The position numbers were made by a program, and so were the translations under genes. Under the pieces are notes generated by a model, which saw only the letters and a program-made list of their open reading frames with translations, did no database searches and had not been told where the DNA came from. Of a DNA stretch of 36,088 bases, positions 1-6,859 are shown in pieces (within the stretch, counting starts at the first letter, position 1; every line of letters starts with the position of its first letter). The stretch lies in assembly GCF_028446585.1 (NCBI RefSeq), contig NZ_JAPFQL010000028.1:1-36088 (forward strand). Direction: 5' to 3'. Source of the stretch: Intrasporangium calvum (lineage in GTDB: Bacteria > Actinomycetota > Actinomycetes > Actinomycetales > Dermatophilaceae).

Positions 1-86
1 AAGTCATCGCTCTCAAGGGCGACTCCTACCGGCTCAAGAACCGAGACCTCGGCCGCGTCCCCGCAGCCGTCACCGAAGAGAACTGA
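1..86 (+). CDS. istB: IstB-like helper ATPase of an IS21-family element, C-terminal fragment (5' end outside window)
   Basis: Only the last 27 codons are inside the window, read in the frame that begins at base 3 and stops at TGA 84-86. The peptide starts VIALKGDSYRLKNRDLG, which resembles the C-terminal tail of actinobacterial IstB proteins, the AAA+ ATP-binding helpers that assist the IS21 transposase. The catalytic Walker motifs would lie upstream and cannot be seen. The stop is followed at once by repeated sequence that looks like the terminal region of an IS21 element, which supports the call. The tail is short, so the assignment rests on both the peptide and its position beside the IS end. 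Whether the element is intact cannot be judged here. Confidence 0.6.
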   Translation, partial: VIALKGDSYRLKNRDLGRVPAAVTEEN

Positions 87-147
87 AAACCCCAGGGGGT
101 CAAAATTCAACCGACGATCGGGGGTCAGTTTTCAGCCGCCGTTGACA
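1..147 (+). mobile_element. Right end of an IS21-family insertion sequence
   Basis: The istB tail is followed by two related 19-bp direct repeats at 95-113 (GGGGGTCAAAATTCAACCG) and 120-138 (GGGGGTCAGTTTTCAGCCG), 15 of 19 bases identical and 25 bp apart. IS21 elements carry multiple such repeats near each end as transposase binding sites, and their termini end in 5'-TG...CA-3'. The sequence GTTGACA at 141-147 is a plausible outer edge with CA as the last bases. The left end and istA are outside the window, so the terminal inverted repeat cannot be confirmed and the exact boundary is an inference. Confidence 0.6.
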
Positions 148-148
148 A

Positions 149-349
149 GCCGGACCTGCGACACCAGGATGCCGACCAGGCGCCGCGTCGTTCGAGGTCG
201 TGGAGGACCTACTGACTCGAGAGTCGCCGCGTATCAAGGATGCGGTCCGCATCCGGGTGACGCCGTACCTCATTGAGCTTGCTGTCCAACACGACGCCCT
301 GATCGGCCCGAGCCTCCGGGTGGACCTGCTGCGTGCGACGGGACGGTAG
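149..349 (+). pseudogene. C-terminal remnant of an unidentified protein, probably cut by the IS element
   Basis: Starting two bases after the apparent IS edge, one frame stays open for 66 codons to TAG 347-349 and reads like real protein (for example VRIRVTPYLIELAVQHDAL). It has no start codon or ribosome binding site of its own and begins at the IS junction. The simplest reading is the 3' end of a gene whose 5' part lies on the other side of the insertion. I do not recognise the family. It could also be a chance open frame in GC-rich DNA. Confidence 0.3.
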
Positions 350-387
350 AGGAGCTCAGGCACGCCTGAGCTGATCACGCACGTCGT

Positions 388-1266
388 TCAGACCGACCCT
401 GTGCTCTCCAGTGCGAGCGAGCACAAGCCCGTCAGCCGACTCCGCAGGCCCGCGGTTCGCAGAGCGAGCTCGCGCTGGCGCTCGACGTACTCGCCCTTGC
501 CCTCGGCCGTCTCAATGGCCACGGCCCCCTCGCCGTAGGAGGACACGTCGTACGGCGACGCGGCCATGTCGAGTCGTCGCGCCTCAAGCGCCAGGTCGAA
601 GCAGTCCAGCAGCAGGTCGCCCGGCACGAGCGGTCCGAGTTTTGCCGCCCACTTGTAGAGATCCATCCCGGCGTGCAGACAGCCAGGCTGCTCCAGCTGG
701 ACCTGTGTCTCCCGGGCCGGTTGGAGCTTGTTCAGCCCCACCGCCTCCGGCGTGAAGAACCGGAAGGCGTCGAAGTGGGAGCAGCGGATCGGGTGCGACT
801 CCACGACAGCGTCGGTGCCCGCCTGCCCGAGCCGCAGCGGTAGGGGGTGCCGGTGCTCGGCCTGCCGGTAGACCATGGCCCACTCGTGCAGCCCGAAGCA
901 CCCGGTGAAGGCCGGGCGTGAGGCGGTGGCCTCCAGGAGGCGATGCACGAAGCGGACGGTCTCGCCCCGCTCGGCCAGGAACTGGCCGAGGTCGACGCTC
1001 ACCACGCCGTCAGCGTCGGTCGAGTACCAGCGCCAGCCGCCCTGCGGAGCCGGCCCGTCCGGTCCAGGCGCCAAGCCGACTCCCGCACCGGGGTACCACC
1101 GCCGCAGCTGGCCCGGCTTGGTCGAGTAGTAGGTGAAGAGGAAGTCCTCGATGGCGTGCTTCTGCCGGGCGGCCTTGCGGGCTCGATGCCCGGCGGTCAG
1201 CTCGTCCGCCCTGGCCTCGTGGGCGGCGGCTGCGGCGCGCCATTCGCCCTCGTCGAGGATTCTCAC
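388..1266 (-). CDS. Conserved actinobacterial protein, commonly labelled 3-methyladenine DNA glycosylase
   Basis: A 292-residue soluble protein starting at GTG 1266. The N-terminal part (EGEWRAAAAAHEARADELT, then KHAIEDFLFTYYSTKPGQLRRWYPG at residues 36-60) is characteristic of a family found throughout actinobacteria that genome annotations often call 3-methyladenine DNA glycosylase. I see no helix-hairpin-helix or other recognisable glycosylase active site, so the enzymatic name should be treated as inherited rather than shown. It is rich in conserved Trp, His and Tyr residues (GCFGLHEWAMVYRQ, residues 122-135). No strong Shine-Dalgarno precedes the start. It lies downstream of the surface-protein gene on the same strand, separated by a hairpin at 1287-1321. 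Confidence 0.55.
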   Translation of the reverse strand: MRILDEGEWRAAAAAHEARADELTAGHRARKAARQKHAIEDFLFTYYSTKPGQLRRWYPGAGVGLAPGPDGPAPQGGWRWYSTDADGVVSVDLGQFLAERGETVRFVHRLLEATASRPAFTGCFGLHEWAMVYRQAEHRHPLPLRLGQAGTDAVVESHPIRCSHFDAFRFFTPEAVGLNKLQPARETQVQLEQPGCLHAGMDLYKWAAKLGPLVPGDLLLDCFDLALEARRLDMAASPYDVSSYGEGAVAIETAEGKGEYVERQRELALRTAGLRSRLTGLCSLALESTGSV

Positions 1267-1286
1267 CCGAGCAGGTTACGTGGTGA

Positions 1287-1321
1287 GGCGGGGCCGGACC
1301 CTCCACGATCCCGGCCCCGCC
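1287..1321 (-). terminator. GC-rich hairpin terminator after the surface-protein gene
   Basis: A perfect 11-bp stem, GGCGGGGCCGG (1287-1297) with CCGGCCCCGCC (1311-1321), encloses a 13-nt loop. It lies 43 bp beyond the stop of the minus-strand gene 1364-2512. There is no T-run, which is usual for actinobacterial hairpin terminators. A second small stem (CCCCC/GGGGG, 1335-1346) lies between the stop and this hairpin. Confidence 0.55.
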
Positions 1322-1363
1322 ACCATCAGTCTTACCCCCTCGGGGGTCGTCGCAACCCCAGAA

Positions 1364-2512
1364 TCACAACTCTGTGGCGCGCGTCGCACCGCCGGACCGC
1401 GTCAGGCCAGCCAGGCCGACGAGCTGCGTCAGCCGCCGACGGCCAATGAGCGCGAGCGCGAGCAGCACCCACGGCAGGGCCTGCGGTCCGCTGGCCGGCA
1501 GGAAGCTGCTGGCCGTCGTCTGCGCGTTGATCGTGGGCTCGCAGGCGTCGTCTCCGCTGCCGCTGCCCGTGCCGGACCCGCCGGCCGAACCGCCACCGGT
1601 GGCTCCGTCGCCGGAACCGTCACCAGCGCCGCCATCGGAGCCGTCGGCCTCGTCCCCGCCCGAGCCACCATCGTTGCCCGGGCCGGAGCCATCACCGTCA
1701 CCAGCAGGCCGCGGGCACGGCACGACCAGCTTCTCCAACGGCACTCCGGCCTCGGTCAGCTCCGCCACGAGCTCGTGGTCGAGCAGCAGCACGCTCGCCT
1801 CCTGGGGCGGCTCGGCCTTGATCCGCACGCACGCCCCGACGAGCTCGGAGACCGACCCGTCGGCGCCCTCCGACCCAGAGCCGGACCCGGGCTCAGCCCC
1901 GGAGTCAGACCCGGAGTCAGACCCGGAGTCAGACCCGGACGGGCACGGCGCGAGCAGCCCGGGCAACGCTTCGATGAGTGGCGTGCCGATGTCGTGACCG
2001 CCGACGGTGACGTCGAGGTTGGCGACAGCGGTGCCCGTGCCGGTGACCTCGGCACAGGCGGTCGCGAGCGGCGCCGCGTTGACCCTGAGCTTGAGCACCC
2101 CGCCCGGGGCAGGCCCGGGGACGACCGGGGCGAGCGGCGTGTCCTTCGTCTTCTCGTCGGCCTGGCCGAGGACGTCCTTCACGGCGGAGCCGATCGGCGC
2201 CAGCGGCGCATCCTCGGACGTCGCGCCCGAGCCCTCCGAACCGCTGCCCGTCGACGACCCAGCACCCCCCGCTTCCCCCGACGGGGTGGAGGAGTCGGAG
2301 CCGCCCGACGTCAGGCGGTCGGTCACGTCCTCGACCGCCTCGCCCGGGTCGGTGAGGACGTCCTCCAGTCCGTCGCCGCTGGGGGAGGAGGACTGGGACG
2401 CGGGGACGGACACGGCGAAGGCGCTCGGCGCGCCGATGGTCAGGCCGAGCGCGAGGGCGGCGGCTCCACCTCCAGCAGAGAGCGAGACGAGCAGCGAACG
2501 ACGGTGAGACAT
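1364..2512 (-). CDS. Secreted low-complexity surface protein with LPASG sorting-type C-terminus
   Basis: A 382-residue protein with a clear Sec signal peptide (MSHRRSLL, a hydrophobic core, cleavage near PSAFA-VS around residue 33). The mature part alternates Ser/Gly/Asp-rich linkers with two ordered segments (about residues 130-190 and 220-265). Each contains paired cysteines, suggesting small disulfide-bonded domains. The C-terminus has LPASG at residues 338-342, then a hydrophobic stretch (ALPWVLLALALIG) and RRR, the layout of a sortase signal with Ser in place of the usual Thr. A roughly 22-residue tail follows the arginines, longer than normal. A GSDS tract is encoded by a 12-bp tandem repeat at 1899-1934. 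No sortase gene is in the window. Function unknown; a role at the cell surface is inferred. Confidence 0.6.
   Translation of the reverse strand: MSHRRSLLVSLSAGGGAAALALGLTIGAPSAFAVSVPASQSSSPSGDGLEDVLTDPGEAVEDVTDRLTSGGSDSSTPSGEAGGAGSSTGSGSEGSGATSEDAPLAPIGSAVKDVLGQADEKTKDTPLAPVVPGPAPGGVLKLRVNAAPLATACAEVTGTGTAVANLDVTVGGHDIGTPLIEALPGLLAPCPSGSDSGSDSGSDSGAEPGSGSGSEGADGSVSELVGACVRIKAEPPQEASVLLLDHELVAELTEAGVPLEKLVVPCPRPAGDGDGSGPGNDGGSGGDEADGSDGGAGDGSGDGATGGGSAGGSGTGSGSGDDACEPTINAQTTASSFLPASGPQALPWVLLALALIGRRRLTQLVGLAGLTRSGGATRATEL
1899..1934 (-). repeat. 12-bp tandem repeat coding for (GSDS)n
   Basis: CCGGAGTCAGAC is present three times in perfect tandem (1899-1910, 1911-1922, 1923-1934), with a partial fourth unit after it. 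The unit is a multiple of three, so copy-number change alters only linker length in the surface protein. Confidence 0.85.
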
Positions 2513-2629
2513 GGGGACCCCTTCCGGGAGCGATCGTGGACCCTACGAACACGCTGAGAACGACGCCGCCGCGCTGGGGTTACGGCCCGCACCCACCGGG
2601 ACCCCACTGGCACCCCAGCGAGCGGGTCG

Positions 2630-2635
2630 TAGGCT
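2630..2635 (+). promoter_or_regulatory. -10 box TAGGCT of the FAH-family gene (leaderless)
   Basis: TAGGCT fits the actinobacterial sigma-A -10 pattern TANNNT and ends 6 nt before GTG 2642, so the transcript would start at or within a base of the start codon. No Shine-Dalgarno is visible. The rest of the 129-bp gap 2513-2641 shows no gene. Confidence 0.55.
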
Positions 2636-2641
2636 GACCAC

Positions 2642-3424
2642 GTGCGCATCGCGAGGTACACGACCGGGGACGACCCGGCATACGGCATCGTCCAGGGCGA
2701 CCCCGGCGCGGAGGTGATCACGCCGCTCTCCGGCGACCCGCTCTACGTCGGCCTGCAGCCCTCGGGCGCAGGCCCGGTCATGCTCGAGGACGTCCGGCTC
2801 CTCGCGCCGGTGATCCCGCGCTCCAAGATCGTCGCCGTCGGCAAGAACTACGCCGACCACGTCAAGGAGATGGGCGGCACGACGCCGCCGGAGCACCCGA
2901 TGCTCTTCTTCAAGCCCAACACGGCCGTCGTCGGACCGTTCGACCCGGTGGTGCTGCCGCAAGGCAGCGACGAGGTCTCCTACGAGGGCGAGCTCGCCGT
3001 CGTCATCAAGACGATCACCAAGGGCGTCAAGGCCGAGAACGCCGCCGAGTGCATCTACGGCTACACCATCGCCAACGACGTCACCGCGCGCGACTGGCAG
3101 CGCACCGACGGGCAGTGGGCGCGGGCCAAGGGCTTCGACACGAGCTGCCCGCTGGGGCCGTGGATCGAGACCGAGCTCGACCCGAGCGACCTGCACATCC
3201 TCACCACGCTCGACGGTGACGTGAAGCAGGACGGCACGACGGCCGACATGGTCCACGGGGTGGCGAGCATCATCGAGTACGCCTCCAACGCCTTCACCCT
3301 CCTGCCCGGCGACGTCATCCTCACCGGCACCCCCGCTGGGGTCGGGCTGGTCCAGCCGGGTCAGCAGGTCACCATCGACGTCGAGGGCATCGGCTCGCTG
3401 ACCAACACCTTCGTGCGTCGCTGA
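2642..3424 (+). CDS. Fumarylacetoacetate hydrolase family protein
   Basis: A 260-residue member of the FAH superfamily, which includes acylpyruvases, oxaloacetate decarboxylases and 2-hydroxyhepta-2,4-dienedioate isomerases. It has the VGKNYADHVKEMG segment (66-78). The acidic triad that binds Mg2+ or Mn2+ is present: E115 and E117 in YEGELAVV and D146 in ANDVTARD, with the 31-residue spacing between first Glu and Asp seen in FAHD1-type enzymes. The C-terminal half contains LLPGDVILTGTPAGVG, typical of the family. The precise substrate cannot be read from sequence. It lies 22 bp upstream of gltX on the same strand, the same pairing as Rv2993c-gltX in M. tuberculosis. The GTG start is supported by the -10 box immediately upstream. 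Confidence 0.88.
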   Translation: MRIARYTTGDDPAYGIVQGDPGAEVITPLSGDPLYVGLQPSGAGPVMLEDVRLLAPVIPRSKIVAVGKNYADHVKEMGGTTPPEHPMLFFKPNTAVVGPFDPVVLPQGSDEVSYEGELAVVIKTITKGVKAENAAECIYGYTIANDVTARDWQRTDGQWARAKGFDTSCPLGPWIETELDPSDLHILTTLDGDVKQDGTTADMVHGVASIIEYASNAFTLLPGDVILTGTPAGVGLVQPGQQVTIDVEGIGSLTNTFVRR

Positions 3425-3431
3425 GCCCCAC

Positions 3432-3437
3432 TAGGCT
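3432..3437 (+). promoter_or_regulatory. -10 box TAGGCT in front of gltX
   Basis: TAGGCT lies 9 nt before ATG 3447, so the transcript would be leaderless or carry about 3 nt of leader. It supports the ATG at 3447 rather than the internal GTG at 3579 as the start of gltX. Confidence 0.5.
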
Positions 3438-3446
3438 GGTCGCACC

Positions 3447-5075
3447 ATGAGCGACACGAACGACACACCAGGCCGTATGCCGCTGGGCTCGGTCCCCGAG
3501 ACCACTTCCCTCGACGATCAGGTCGAGATCCAGACGAGCCCGCAACCGCGGGTGAGCACGTCCGACGGCAGCGGGCCGGTGCGCACCCGCGTCGCGCCGT
3601 CCCCGACGGGCGACCCGCACGTCGGCACGGCCTACATGTCGCTGTTCAACCTCGCCTTCACCCGGCAGCAGGGCGGCCAGTTCGTCCTGCGCGTCGAGGA
3701 CACCGACCGGGCGCGGTTCCGCGAGGACAGTGAGGCGCAGCTCTACGACACCCTGGCGTGGCTCGGGCTGCACTGGGACGAGGGTCCGGACCTCGGTGGT
3801 CCCTTCGCGCCGTACCGCCAGTCGGAGCGGCTCGACACCTACCGTCCCTACGTCGAGCGGCTGCTCGAGGCCGGGCACGCCTACTACTGCTGGTGCTCCA
3901 AGGAGCGCCTCGACCAGATGCGGGACCGGCAGCAGAAGACGAAGCAGCCGACCGGCTACGACCGGCTCTGCCACGGCAAGACGCGTGAGGAGCGGGCCGA
4001 GCTGCCCGGCTTCTCCGAGACGCCGGTCGTGCGGATGCTCATCCCCGACGACGTGCCGCTCGTCTTCGATGACGTCATTCGCGGCAAGGTCTCGGCACCC
4101 AAGCCGGACGACCAGGTCATCCTCAAGGCCGACGGCTTCCCGACCTACCACCTGGCCGTCGTCGTCGACGACCACGAGATGGGCATCACCCACGTCGTGC
4201 GCGGCGAGGAGTGGATCAGCTCGACGCCCAAGCACATCCTGCTCTACCAGTGGCTCGGGCTCGAGCCGCCCAAGTTCGCGCACATGCCGCTGCTGCGCAA
4301 CACCGACAAGTCCAAGATCTCGAAGCGCAAGAACCCTGCGGCCCGGCTGACCTGGTTCCGCGAGCAGGGCTTCCTGCCCGAGGCGCTCGTCAACTTCCTC
4401 GCCCTGCTGGCCTACCCGCCGCAGCAGGACGCCGAGGGCAACGACGTCGAGGTCTTCACCTTCGAGGAGTTCAGCCGGACCTTCGACTGGGCCAAGGTCA
4501 ACCCGATCGGCCCGATCTTCGACCTGAAGAAGCTCGAGTGGCTCAACGGCGTCTACATCCGCCAGCTCGAGGTCGGCGAGTTCGCGACGCGCCTGCTGCC
4601 CTACCTCTACGAGGCGGGCATCCTCGGTGACAACCCGTCCCTCGGCGAGCTGGGCCGGCTCAAGCTCGTCGCCGCCCAGATCCAGGAGCGGATGTCGCTG
4701 CTGACCGAGGCCCCGGCGCTCGTCGGGCCCTTCTTCGTCGCCGACGACCAGCTCGAGATCCAGGAGGACGCCCGGGCCCAGCTCAACGCCGACGCACCCG
4801 CCGTGCTCGACGCGGCCATCGCCGTGCTCGGCGACATCGACGACCACGGTGACGGGGTCCTCGGCACCGGCGGGGGCTGGGTCGCGGCGACCATCGAGGC
4901 ACAGCTGCGTGAGGCCATCGTCGACGGGCTCGGCATCAAGCCGCGCTTCGCCTTCGGGCCGTTGCGCACCGCGGTCTCCGGGGCGCGCATCTCACCGCCG
5001 CTCTTCGAGTCGATGGAGATCCTCGGCAAGACCTCGACGCTGAGCCGCCTCCGTTCCCTTCGTGACTCGCTCTGA
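3447..5075 (+). CDS. gltX: Glutamyl-tRNA synthetase
   Basis: A 542-residue class I aminoacyl-tRNA synthetase that attaches glutamate to tRNA-Glu, and in actinobacteria usually also to tRNA-Gln before GatCAB amidation. The Rossmann core begins RTRVAPSPTGDPHVGTAY (46-63) with HVGT as the HIGH motif. KISKR at 290-294 is the KMSKS loop. A CWC-x24-C group near residues 149-176 matches the zinc-binding region of bacterial GluRS. The C-terminal part is the anticodon-binding helical domain. The first about 44 residues are an extension not found in most GluRS; part of it (RMPLGSVP) is encoded by a copy of the dispersed 24-nt motif. A GTG at 3579 would give a start flush with the core, but the promoter position favours ATG 3447. 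The 3' end overlaps the next gene by 14 nt. Confidence 0.95.
   Translation: MSDTNDTPGRMPLGSVPETTSLDDQVEIQTSPQPRVSTSDGSGPVRTRVAPSPTGDPHVGTAYMSLFNLAFTRQQGGQFVLRVEDTDRARFREDSEAQLYDTLAWLGLHWDEGPDLGGPFAPYRQSERLDTYRPYVERLLEAGHAYYCWCSKERLDQMRDRQQKTKQPTGYDRLCHGKTREERAELPGFSETPVVRMLIPDDVPLVFDDVIRGKVSAPKPDDQVILKADGFPTYHLAVVVDDHEMGITHVVRGEEWISSTPKHILLYQWLGLEPPKFAHMPLLRNTDKSKISKRKNPAARLTWFREQGFLPEALVNFLALLAYPPQQDAEGNDVEVFTFEEFSRTFDWAKVNPIGPIFDLKKLEWLNGVYIRQLEVGEFATRLLPYLYEAGILGDNPSLGELGRLKLVAAQIQERMSLLTEAPALVGPFFVADDQLEIQEDARAQLNADAPAVLDAAIAVLGDIDDHGDGVLGTGGGWVAATIEAQLREAIVDGLGIKPRFAFGPLRTAVSGARISPPLFESMEILGKTSTLSRLRSLRDSL
3473..3496 (-). repeat. Dispersed 24-nt motif, copy 1 (inside gltX)
   Basis: The reverse complement carries the core GCCCAGCGGCATACGG at 3473-3488, and 23 of 24 bases match the copy at 17091-17114. 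It encodes RMPLGSVP in the gltX N-terminal extension. Confidence 0.8.
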
Positions 5076-5736
5076 CGGTGTGCGGGACCTGCTCGGGCTC
5101 TGGCCACTCTTCGGGATCCGGCTGACGACGCCAGACCTCGAGCTGCGTCCGGTGACGGAGGGCGACCTCGTGGACCTCGCATCAAAGTTGAGCGACGACC
5201 TCGAGCAGGACCCCTCCGCCACCCGCTACGCGGGACTCGGTGACCAGGCGAACCGCCGGGTCGTCGTCGCCCAGGAGTACTGGCGGGCCATGGGGACCTG
5301 GACCCCGGCGCGGTGGGCGCTGCCCTTCGTCGTGGTCGACCGGGGCGGTGACCTGCTCGGGATGCAGTGGCTCGAGGGGCCGGACTTCGGGGCGGACCGG
5401 GTCGTCGACTCGGCCTCGTGGCTCGACCCCGGTGCTCGGGGCCGGGGCCTCGGCACGCAGATGCGAGCAGCGATCCTCGAGCTTGCCTTCAGCCACCTGG
5501 GAGCGGCCGCTGCGGTGAGCTCCGCCGTGCTCGACAACGCCGGCTCGCTCGGGGTGTCCCGGTCGCTCGGTTACCGCGACACGCACACGTCGGTCCTCGA
5601 GCACAGCGGCGAGACCCTGCAGCACCTGCGCCTAGAGCGCGGCGAGTGGCTCAGATCCGGGCGCGGATCGGCCGTGCAGGTCACCGGCATCAAGGCCGCA
5701 CTGCCCCTCTTCGGGCTGGGGGACGAGCATGACTGA
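5062..5736 (+). CDS. GNAT family N-acetyltransferase
   Basis: A 224-residue protein with a GNAT fold. The acetyl-CoA pyrophosphate-binding loop is RGRGLG (126-131) in DPGARGRGLGTQMRAAIL. It is preceded by the strand VDSASWLDP and followed by AVLDNAGSLGVSRSLGYR, the usual motif B region. The N-terminus (FGIRLTTPDLELRPVTEGDL) is typical of RimJ-like acetyltransferases, but the substrate is unknown. GTG 5062 lies inside the last codons of gltX (14-nt overlap) and the gene overlaps the HAD gene by 8 nt, so gltX, this gene and the HAD gene probably share one transcript. Confidence 0.85.
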   Translation: MTRSDGVRDLLGLWPLFGIRLTTPDLELRPVTEGDLVDLASKLSDDLEQDPSATRYAGLGDQANRRVVVAQEYWRAMGTWTPARWALPFVVVDRGGDLLGMQWLEGPDFGADRVVDSASWLDPGARGRGLGTQMRAAILELAFSHLGAAAAVSSAVLDNAGSLGVSRSLGYRDTHTSVLEHSGETLQHLRLERGEWLRSGRGSAVQVTGIKAALPLFGLGDEHD

Positions 5737-6496
5737 GCGGACCCTCGAGAGCGAGCTCAGCGGCATACGGGCCCTGATCCTGGACATCGACGACACCATC
5801 GTCGACACGCGTGCGGCGATGGCGGAAGCGGGCACCCACGCCGCCGGCGCCCTGTGGCCCGAGCGCACCGGCGCACACCGCGACATGGCGCAGCGCTACT
5901 ACGACGACCCGGGACGCTGGTTCCACCGCTACGCCGCGGGCGAGATCTCCATCGAGCGGATGCGGCTCGAGCGGCTCGGCGACGTGGCGAGCGCCTTCGG
6001 TGTCCAGCTGCCGGGGGATGGGGTCGAGCGTTACCTGGCGGCCTACGTGCCGGCGTTCCGGCGCGCCCAGCGGCTCTTCGACGACGTCCCGGACCTGCTG
6101 GCCACTGCGGCCCGGCTCGGCATCGACGTCGCGCTGCTGACCAACTCCACGACCGCTGACACGTCGATCAAGCTGGAAGCGCTCGGACTCGCCGAGCGGT
6201 TCGCGGACCTCATCGTCACGACCGACACCTTCGGGTTCGGCAAGCCCGACCCCCGCGTCTATCGCGAGGTGTGCCGGCTCGCCGCTGCGGACCCGGCTGT
6301 CAGCGTGTGCATCGGCGACAGCCTCGAGTGGGATGTCCTGGGGGCGATGCGCGCCGGGATGCGGGCCGTGTGGCTCGACCGGGGCGGGCAGGGCGAGGCG
6401 ACGGCCGAGGTGAGTCGGGTCGAATCGTTGAGCGAGATCACGGCGGCGCTCGCCGACGGCCACGGCCGATTTGGGACGGCAGCGGGGGACCGGTAG
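5729..6496 (+). CDS. HAD family hydrolase
   Basis: A 255-residue haloacid dehalogenase-like phosphatase. Motif I is DIDDT at 19-23, giving nucleophile D19 and acid/base D21. Motif II is in ALLTNSTT, motif III is the Lys of GFGKPDP, and motif IV is CIGDSLEWD. A helical cap lies between motifs I and II, as in subfamily IA enzymes such as phosphoglycolate phosphatases. Substrate unknown. The start ATG overlaps the end of the GNAT gene. Codons near the 5' end (SGIRA) are encoded by a copy of the dispersed motif at 5747-5770. The TAG stop doubles as the beginning of the -10 box for tRNA-Gln. Confidence 0.88.
   Translation: MTERTLESELSGIRALILDIDDTIVDTRAAMAEAGTHAAGALWPERTGAHRDMAQRYYDDPGRWFHRYAAGEISIERMRLERLGDVASAFGVQLPGDGVERYLAAYVPAFRRAQRLFDDVPDLLATAARLGIDVALLTNSTTADTSIKLEALGLAERFADLIVTTDTFGFGKPDPRVYREVCRLAAADPAVSVCIGDSLEWDVLGAMRAGMRAVWLDRGGQGEATAEVSRVESLSEITAALADGHGRFGTAAGDR
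5747..5770 (+). repeat. Dispersed 24-nt motif, copy 2 (5' end of the HAD gene)
   Basis: GAGAGCGAGCTCAGCGGCAT, then ACGG: two differences from the consensus. It lies within the first 15 codons of the HAD gene. Confidence 0.65.
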
Positions 6497-6499
6497 TAT
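6471..6499 (+). promoter_or_regulatory. Promoter of tRNA-Gln
   Basis: TTGGGA (6471-6476) and TAGTAT (6494-6499) are separated by 17 bp. The -10 box overlaps the TAG stop of the HAD gene (6494-6496). Transcription would begin near 6506, about 50 nt before the mature tRNA. Confidence 0.6.
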
Positions 6500-6555
6500 T
6501 CCCTCTCGGTTCACCTCACAGAAGGCCCTCGGGCGCGCTGGGGAGTGATACCCCT

Positions 6556-6627
6556 TGGGGTATGGTGTAATTGGCAACACAGCTGATTCTGGTTCAGTCG
6601 TTCTAGGTTCGAGTCCTGGTACCCCAG
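6556..6627 (+). tRNA. tRNA-Gln (anticodon CTG)
   Basis: A 72-nt cloverleaf without encoded CCA. The acceptor stem is TGGGGTA with TACCCCA (6620-6626) and G6627 is the discriminator. The anticodon stem-loop has loop TTCTGGT with anticodon CTG, reading CAG. The T arm contains GGTTCGAGTCC. The 5' flank ATACCCC (6548-6554) could pair with the 5' acceptor strand and form a competing hairpin in the precursor. Its neighbour gltX probably supplies Glu-tRNA-Gln for amidation. Confidence 0.93.
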
Positions 6628-6663
6628 CTCCGGTCAACTGGTCCTTCGGGAGCGGATGACCGA

Positions 6664-6693
6664 TTCGGAGAAATCACGCCGACACGGTAAGGT
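6664..6693 (+). promoter_or_regulatory. Promoter of tRNA-Glu
   Basis: TTCGGA (6664-6669) and TAAGGT (6688-6693) are spaced by 18 bp, predicting a start near 6700, about 27 nt before the tRNA. A small hairpin, TGCCGAG-TCA-CTCGGCA (6702-6718), lies in the leader. Confidence 0.45.
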
Positions 6694-6726
6694 TCTCCGA
6701 GTGCCGAGTCACTCGGCAAAGCGCGT

Positions 6727-6802
6727 GGCCCCGTTGTGTAGCGGCCTAGCACGCCGCCCTCTCAAGGCGGTAGCGCGGGTTCGAATCCCGTCGGGGCTAC
6801 CA
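6727..6802 (+). tRNA. tRNA-Glu (anticodon CTC)
   Basis: A 76-nt cloverleaf including an encoded CCA (6800-6802). The acceptor stem pairs GGCCCCG with CGGGGCT, with a G-U at the first pair and U8 in the expected place. The anticodon stem CCGCC/GGCGG holds loop CTCTCAA, anticodon CTC, reading GAG. The T loop is TTCGAAT. If the stem is drawn from 6729 instead, the last pair fails, so 6727 is the better 5' end. Confidence 0.95.
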
Positions 6803-6807
6803 CGTGA

Positions 6808-6840
6808 ACAAGGCCCGGATCCTCAGGATCCGGGCCTTGT
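6808..6840 (+). terminator. Rho-independent terminator after tRNA-Glu
   Basis: A perfect 15-bp stem, ACAAGGCCCGGATCC (6808-6822) with GGATCCGGGCCTTGT (6826-6840), has a 3-nt loop and is followed by CCCTTTTCT. It lies 5 nt after the tRNA. It is also 19 nt beyond the stop of the convergent MerR gene, so it may serve both strands. Confidence 0.9.
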
Positions 6841-6859
6841 CCCTTTTCTGCGGTGACTC

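Noticed and set aside
2677-2695. Possible sixth copy of the dispersed motif in the FAH gene
   Set aside because: Only GGCATACGG is shared; the GCCCAGC part is missing, and the sequence is explained by conserved codons.
3369-4847. Long minus-strand open frame opposite gltX
   Set aside because: gltX is unmistakable on the + strand, and the reverse product has no domain.
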